A stretch of DNA of 64,000 bases from Agrostemma githago (taxonomy: Eukaryota; Streptophyta; Magnoliopsida; Caryophyllales; Caryophyllaceae). This document shows positions 59,511-64,000 of this stretch, one piece after another. The stretch is taken from NCBI GenBank assembly GCA_958450325.1, contig OY288256.1:10185057-10249056 (forward strand). The letters run 5' to 3'. Position numbers and translations under genes: made by a program. The number at the start of each line of letters is the position of its first letter. Within the stretch, counting starts at the first letter, position 1. The notes under the pieces are model-generated. The model did not search any database and was not told the origin of the DNA. It saw only the letters and a list, made by a program, of their open reading frames with translations.

Positions 59511-60355
59511 AAACCGGGGTCCTCCTCATAAATACTTCATCATCCCCATTCATTTATCAACCTTTTGACACACTTTGCAACCCTTAAACAATACACATTT
59601 CAGCCACCTCTTGCATCATCTTCTACAACTCATCTCATTCATACACATACAAGCATATCCCGAGATCAAAACTCGTCAAATACCAAGAGCAAAACTCGTC
59701 AAATCCTCTCCCCATTCATACACACCATAACTTGCCTACATATCTCGACGCTCCCGCGCCTTTGCCGCTACTAGACGAGTCGTATCCCGAGAGTAAAGCA
59801 TATAGGTTGAGGGTGTAATTCAAATTCCGACATCTTTTTCCTTTCTTCTCCTCTTCGTTTTTTATTTATTTTGCATTTTTAATTTTCGTCGCTAGCACTT
59901 TATTTATTGTAACACTATTAAAATATTCGTCTATTACGTATCGAATGTGAGGGATGACGGGATAAGGAAACACGAATACAAGAGTATCGCACTCGCGTTG
60001 CCGGTCGCTTATTCCATCACCCCGAATATTTGGTTGTTTGAAGGAAATCAACTCCTAAAAAAGAATGTTTTTTTTTACTTTAATATCGCATTATTAATCT
60101 CGTCTAACATTTTTATAATCATCATTACTAATACCGTGTATAACTATATAATATTTAAACTGCTTTCGCATTGAGTACGCTTCAAAGCAAATTCTGTTTA
60201 AGATCCTTCTAATCCCTTTACAAGTAGTATTAGAGGTGGCGCCCTTTCGAGGAGTGCCGCCCTAAACACTTAAGAGCGTGATGCGATCGCCGAAATTTGA
60301 CTTTAAACGTGTTCGATACGATTTTTTTTAAAAACATTATTCTAAAGGCGCGATA

Positions 60356-60563
60356 TCGACTCTGTAGTCGAATAATCGCATCTGAAAGAATCTTCGATAA
60401 ATTGGACTAGTACGAATCCCGTTGACGCCGAATCGATCGTCACATGGTCCGAAAGGATTAATTACGACATCGTGACGCGGAGGGAATTGACATTCGTTTT
60501 AGTTCCATCTAATTCGATTTTGCAAAATTCGCTCTAAATGCTAGATGTCGGTTCTATAACCGA
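60356..60563 (+). other. Two covarying hairpins in E4
   Basis: TCGAC-TCTGTA-GTCGA (60356-60371) and TCGGT-TCTATA-ACCGA (60548-60563). The two innermost pairs change from A-T and C-G to G-C and T-A; the loop changes at one base only. CTAAA lies shortly upstream of both. Confidence 0.65.
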
Positions 60564-60689
60564 ACGTCGAGTATGGTGAGCCCTGGAGATTCATGCTAAT
60601 ATAAATCGGAGAATATTTATATTTAGTATAATTACATCTCGATTCCAAACATAAAAATCCGTAACAATCTCCTTTTCAAAACGAGTAAA

Positions 60690-60822
60690 GCACTCGTACA
60701 GGGACACTCGATCGAGTGCCATAAGGTCACTCGATCGAGTGACCCTCCAAAAAAAGGGCAGGAGGTCTACGTAAAGGGCACTCGATCGAGTCCCCTCAAT
60801 GACTCGATCTAGTGACTTTCTT
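60690..60822 (+). repeat. Second CACTCGATCGAGTG cluster of E4
   Basis: Four copies or variants of the same palindrome (CACTCGATCGAGTG, TCACTCGATCGAGTGA, CACTCGATCGAGT, ACTCGATCTAGT) in unrelated surrounding sequence. Confidence 0.8.
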
Positions 60823-61416
60823 AAGCTTTAAGCGTGAGCTTTAAAATGGCGTAGAGTCCCGACAATTCTTTTTTACGACTTTTAGTCGTCACGTGTCAAG
60901 ACAATCACGTGTTAACTTCTTCAAAATCATGCATTGCATTATCATTCTAATCTATCCATATTACTGTTACTAATTCGATTGTTCCAATTATTCTTAAGGC
61001 ATAACCAACCAACACGAGTCATACACTCGTAAATGGAAGGTTCGTCTAAACACTCGAGTCCTAACTAGAAAATCCCACGCGATCTTTCCTTCCAACGAGA
61101 CGGTCCCCACGACCTTTCCTGAGGGAATCTCGCCTGTCTTTCGTCATCCGTTGGTCGAGTCATCTTAATTCAAGAACCATTTAACTTAAGGGTCTGCCTT
61201 AATCACAGGGTCATCCTTATTCAAGTCAAGTCAAGGGTCTATAGCGTCGGAACTCTGCCGATCTCACATCGCATGTTTCTTCCCTTACCCCGTATGCCTT
61301 TCCTCGAGGCCGAGTCAACCTTTTACAAGGCATAGCCTTATAACGAAAGGTTCGTGACCCTTACGTCCAAGGGTCACTCGTCCAACACTCGAGTCTTAAC
61401 AAAATCTTCAATCCCA

Positions 61417-61676
61417 CTCGGGGGCTACCCTTCAGCAGAGCGATCAATCATGGTTGCTCTAAGGGTCATGTCTTACACGTGTTGTCTCACGTACCCCACT
61501 TTTGAATCACTTAGATCCCACACCATCTGAGTCCTATCAGAGTCCTCGGTCTCACTCTGGGCTACCCTTCAGCATAGCTCTAAGGGTTGTGTCCTACACG
61601 TGGTGTCTCACGTGTATCACTTTCGAGTGACTTAGATGCCACACCATCTGAGTCCTATCAGAGTCTTTATTCTCAC
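61417..61676 (+). repeat. Tandem repeat of about 130 bases in E4
   Basis: Two copies of a unit with GGGGCTACCCTTCAGCA, GTGTCTCACGT and CCACACCATCTGAGTCCTAT. A third partial copy starts at 61677. Confidence 0.75.
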
Positions 61677-61739
61677 TTGGGGCTATCCTCCACCTGAGCA
61701 GTCGACCACGTCACCTTAAGGGGTACCTTACGTTCATCC

Positions 61740-62800
61740 TACACCGGTGTCCTTATGATGCCTTCTTCGAGTCGTACATATGCTACGAGCACTCGGGTCT
61801 CCTAAAGGTTTAGGTCGCCATGGTTGGTCCGAGTACGCGACACAGTCAAACACGGTCGCCCCATTTTCGGACTCACCCTCATACAGCTCAAGTCTCATGG
61901 TCGAGTCCAAGCCAAGGTCATTGCCTTGTCTAGGTCAACGTTCAAGTATCCCGGTCTGAGAATCTTAGTCATTCTCGTCGCGTCGGGCCATGTCTAGTTT
62001 GATTCCCTCTCTTGCACTTGCGCAAAACCGAGTTTAGGCGAATCGTTTCACTTGTCGTTCTCTCCAATCGAGGACCTTACCAAAAAGAAACAACCAACCG
62101 AGCATCCGAAAGTCCGGATTTGATTCGAGTCTAAGTCTGAGTCCGAGTCTAGGATACCCTACATCCTCATCAAAGTCAGAGTCAGTTGTATTCTGTCTTC
62201 TTCTCTAGTTCAACAAAATTAGCTTTTCTATCTCTCATATATGCTTCCCTTATGTGTTTCCGAGAACATGATGAACACCATCATACACTGTGAGCACATG
62301 CACGTGACTACTATAGGCACATCTATAATGGCTGCAGAAACCGAGACCCATATTTTCCTTTACTTGTTCCATGTCTAGTATAGAAGCCGCATAACTACCC
62401 TTAGCAGAAGCGATATCGAATCCTATGACAAATCTAGGTAGTCTCCTAGTTTGGGTTCAAGACGGGAGGCAAGCCCATTTTCCACAATAAACGCCCCTCC
62501 AATAAAAACTGACAAATCCTTACCTTAGGCGTTAGTCTGACCAGAAAAAAAAAGCATCGTGACTCTATAGACATGATGCCAAAAATACCCAACTTGGGAC
62601 GATGCTTCCACCAAGCTTGCTCTGAATTATGCTGACAATCCCGAGATCCAAACCACCATACTTACTGAAGAGTACTCCACCGCGAGTTGCACTCACACAA
62701 ATATCAACTATGCTTACACCTTACAAAGATTTAGCCTCAAAGGCCTAACCCAACCGATAGGCCCAACCCCGAATCCACCCACAACGCCATAGGGGGGATA
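61740..62800 (+). other. E4 interior without recognised gene
   Basis: GC-richer, CGAGTC-rich sequence with no long ORF or family motif on either strand. Confidence 0.5.
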
Positions 62801-62889
62801 GCCATGAAAAAAAAGGACAAAATAAAAAATCAAAAGTCCAAGGAAAAAGCAAAAGGCCAAAATAAAAGAGTTGGTCATGGTAAAAAAGA

Positions 62890-63090
62890 AATTTCAACAT
62901 CCCTCGACCAGATACGGTCATTCCCTCGACCAGAGTACGGTCAATCCCTTGACCGGGGCACAGTCAATTCAAATGGAGAATCCCGTGACTGGGGCTAAGA
63001 GGTCAACCAAAAAAAACAAAAAACCCATGACCGTAGTTAGCGGTCAACTCAAGAGAAAGTCTCATGATCGGAGTGCGGTCAATTCAAAAA
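62890..63090 (+). repeat. GACCnG..CGGTCA word array in E4
   Basis: CCCTCGACCAGA-TACGGTCA and variants (CTTGACCGGGGCACAGTCA, ATGACCGTAGTTAGCGGTCA, ATGATCGGAGTGCGGTCA) repeat about seven times. Each word is an imperfect inverted repeat (GACC..GGTC). Confidence 0.6.
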
Positions 63091-63143
63091 TTATCGATGC
63101 TATACCATCTAATAGAAGGGTGACAATTAGGTTGGCCAGCTAA

Positions 63144-64000
63144 CGCCACATCTAGCATTCCCACATTACAACCCTCAAAGACCTTCTCGAGACCTAGGCT
63201 AAGAGACAACTCAGAATTTTGAGGATTCAAGTTCCATAGGATACACCCTAACCATTAGGGCCAGACATGAAAACCAGATCCCGCATTATCAGACCTATCC
63301 CGATCGAAGTTCGAGTCATTTTTACTCGACTTCCCCTTTTCCTACCACATTACAATACCTTACCCTCGAAGCTTTAACTCCACAAAATCGAGCTCCAGAT
63401 TTCAAATCATCAAAGCCACTTATTGCTTAGCTCCATATTTCCCAAAAACATCCAAACCAGTTACCAGCCCCAAACACGGGAACTCAACCTGCGGTCGGTA
63501 TAGAACATGCCCAAATAGTTCACACCACCTCTAGGGGCCACTCCGGAGAATGCTCACAGTCACAGGATCAACATCCTAACTGTTCTAGCCCTTTGATTAA
63601 GACATCATTGGGAATACACCTAGCTTACACCATCGCTGTGGCTAGTTACACACAAAGCCCTAATAAACTAGGCACCATAACATATCTTCCAATCCACTGA
63701 ACTACGGCTTGGTTTGATTTCATTACACGTGAATACGTAGGCAGCCTTTCAACAAGGGCACAACCACCCACATTGACACAAATTCAAAAAGCACCATCAT
63801 TCCTATCATGACACTGTCATGTTCTCAACAGTTCGCTTTGTTATCCCGGGGGCTTCTCTTAGGCAGAAGTTCTCCATCCACTCACAAAATCCAAAAAAAT
63901 TTCAAAAATCTAGCCACTTTTCTATAGTGTGCCCTAGTACTCGGCTCAGTCGAAGACGAGAATTTGTCAGGAACTCGAAGCGACATCTACTTTGAGAACG
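63144..64000 (+). other. End of window, no gene recognised
   Basis: Probably still E4 interior. TCGAAGACGAGAATTTGTCAGG near 63952 resembles the GAGGACGAG words that precede the polypurine tracts in E2 and E3, so the 3' LTR might begin soon after the window. Confidence 0.4.

Larger units (their letters stand above)
58979..64000 (+). mobile_element. E4: probable pol-less LTR retrotransposon, incomplete in window
   Basis: It begins TGTAGATACCCGCATTTTGCC. It has the same layout as the E2/E3 LTRs: a palindrome cluster (59395-59510), then a TATA-like CATAAATAC (59527-59535), then a pyrimidine-rich leader. A second cluster of the same palindrome lies further in (60690-60822), and two covarying hairpins lie at 60356-60563. 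No pol domain is visible to the window end. The LTR/interior boundary is uncertain; TGGCGCC at 60238 may mark the primer-binding site. The 3' LTR is beyond 64000. Confidence 0.5.

Noticed and set aside
59565..60174. ORFs of 60-75 codons on both strands in E4
   Set aside because: No family motif and no conserved context; they lie in the LTR-like leader and next to AT-rich DNA.

Overview
This is plant nuclear DNA from a eudicot: intron-rich genes with GT-AG splice sites, a plastid starch enzyme, and dense nested plant transposons. The internal Tat/Retand-type Gypsy element and the repeat style suggest Caryophyllales, but that is inference. All readings and coordinates were made by eye; element ends are exact where a target-site duplication (TSD) is quoted and otherwise good to about 5-50 bases.

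Layout. (1) 1138-4644, plus strand: an intact 14-exon gene for a large subunit of ADP-glucose pyrophosphorylase (APL2-like), the rate-setting enzyme of starch synthesis. (2) 4864-56920, minus strand, tail to tail with it: a five-exon endo-beta-mannanase (GH5) gene. Exons 2-5 lie at 4864-6080, but exon 1 lies at 56603-56920, so intron 1 is 50.5 kb. The exon 2/3 junction is also out of frame, so the gene is probably dead. (3) Nearly everything from 6081 to 56602 is mobile DNA inside that intron: a 1-kb tandem duplication with a Stowaway MITE; Athila-like protease and solo-LTR remnants; a decayed CACTA transposase interrupted by a LINE tail; an 18.8-kb Tat Gypsy element (minus strand) carrying a spliced antisense ORF; and, nested in its gag gene, a young 7.8-kb element (E2) without pol.

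(4) 34131-56429 is bracketed by inverted hAT-like ends with a near-perfect 8-bp TSD. Inside it sit a second pol-less LTR element (E3, 34803-40642), a chain of six TIR elements joined head to tail through shared (TA)n tracts (34541-49520), a 4-kb degenerate array of promoter-like units ending in a Helitron-type terminus, and a 335-bp triplication split by a second LINE tail. (5) 57-64 kb: MITEs, another Helitron-type end, a tRNA-like SINE piece, and the start of a further pol-less LTR element (E4) that runs off the window.

Most interesting signals. The three pol-less LTR elements share an architecture I cannot match to a named family. Each has a cluster of short palindromes just upstream of its LTR TATA-like box, a second cluster of the same palindrome in its internal region, and two or three hairpins whose stems covary while the loops stay constant (27419-27650, 38552-38722, 60356-60563). 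E2 and E3 also carry an internal second copy of the polypurine-tract region. The TA-anchored chain is the other standout: unrelated ends, one shared subterminal word, element-specific interior word repeats, and captured gene pieces (a FAR1-type domain and an uncoupling-protein-like first exon).
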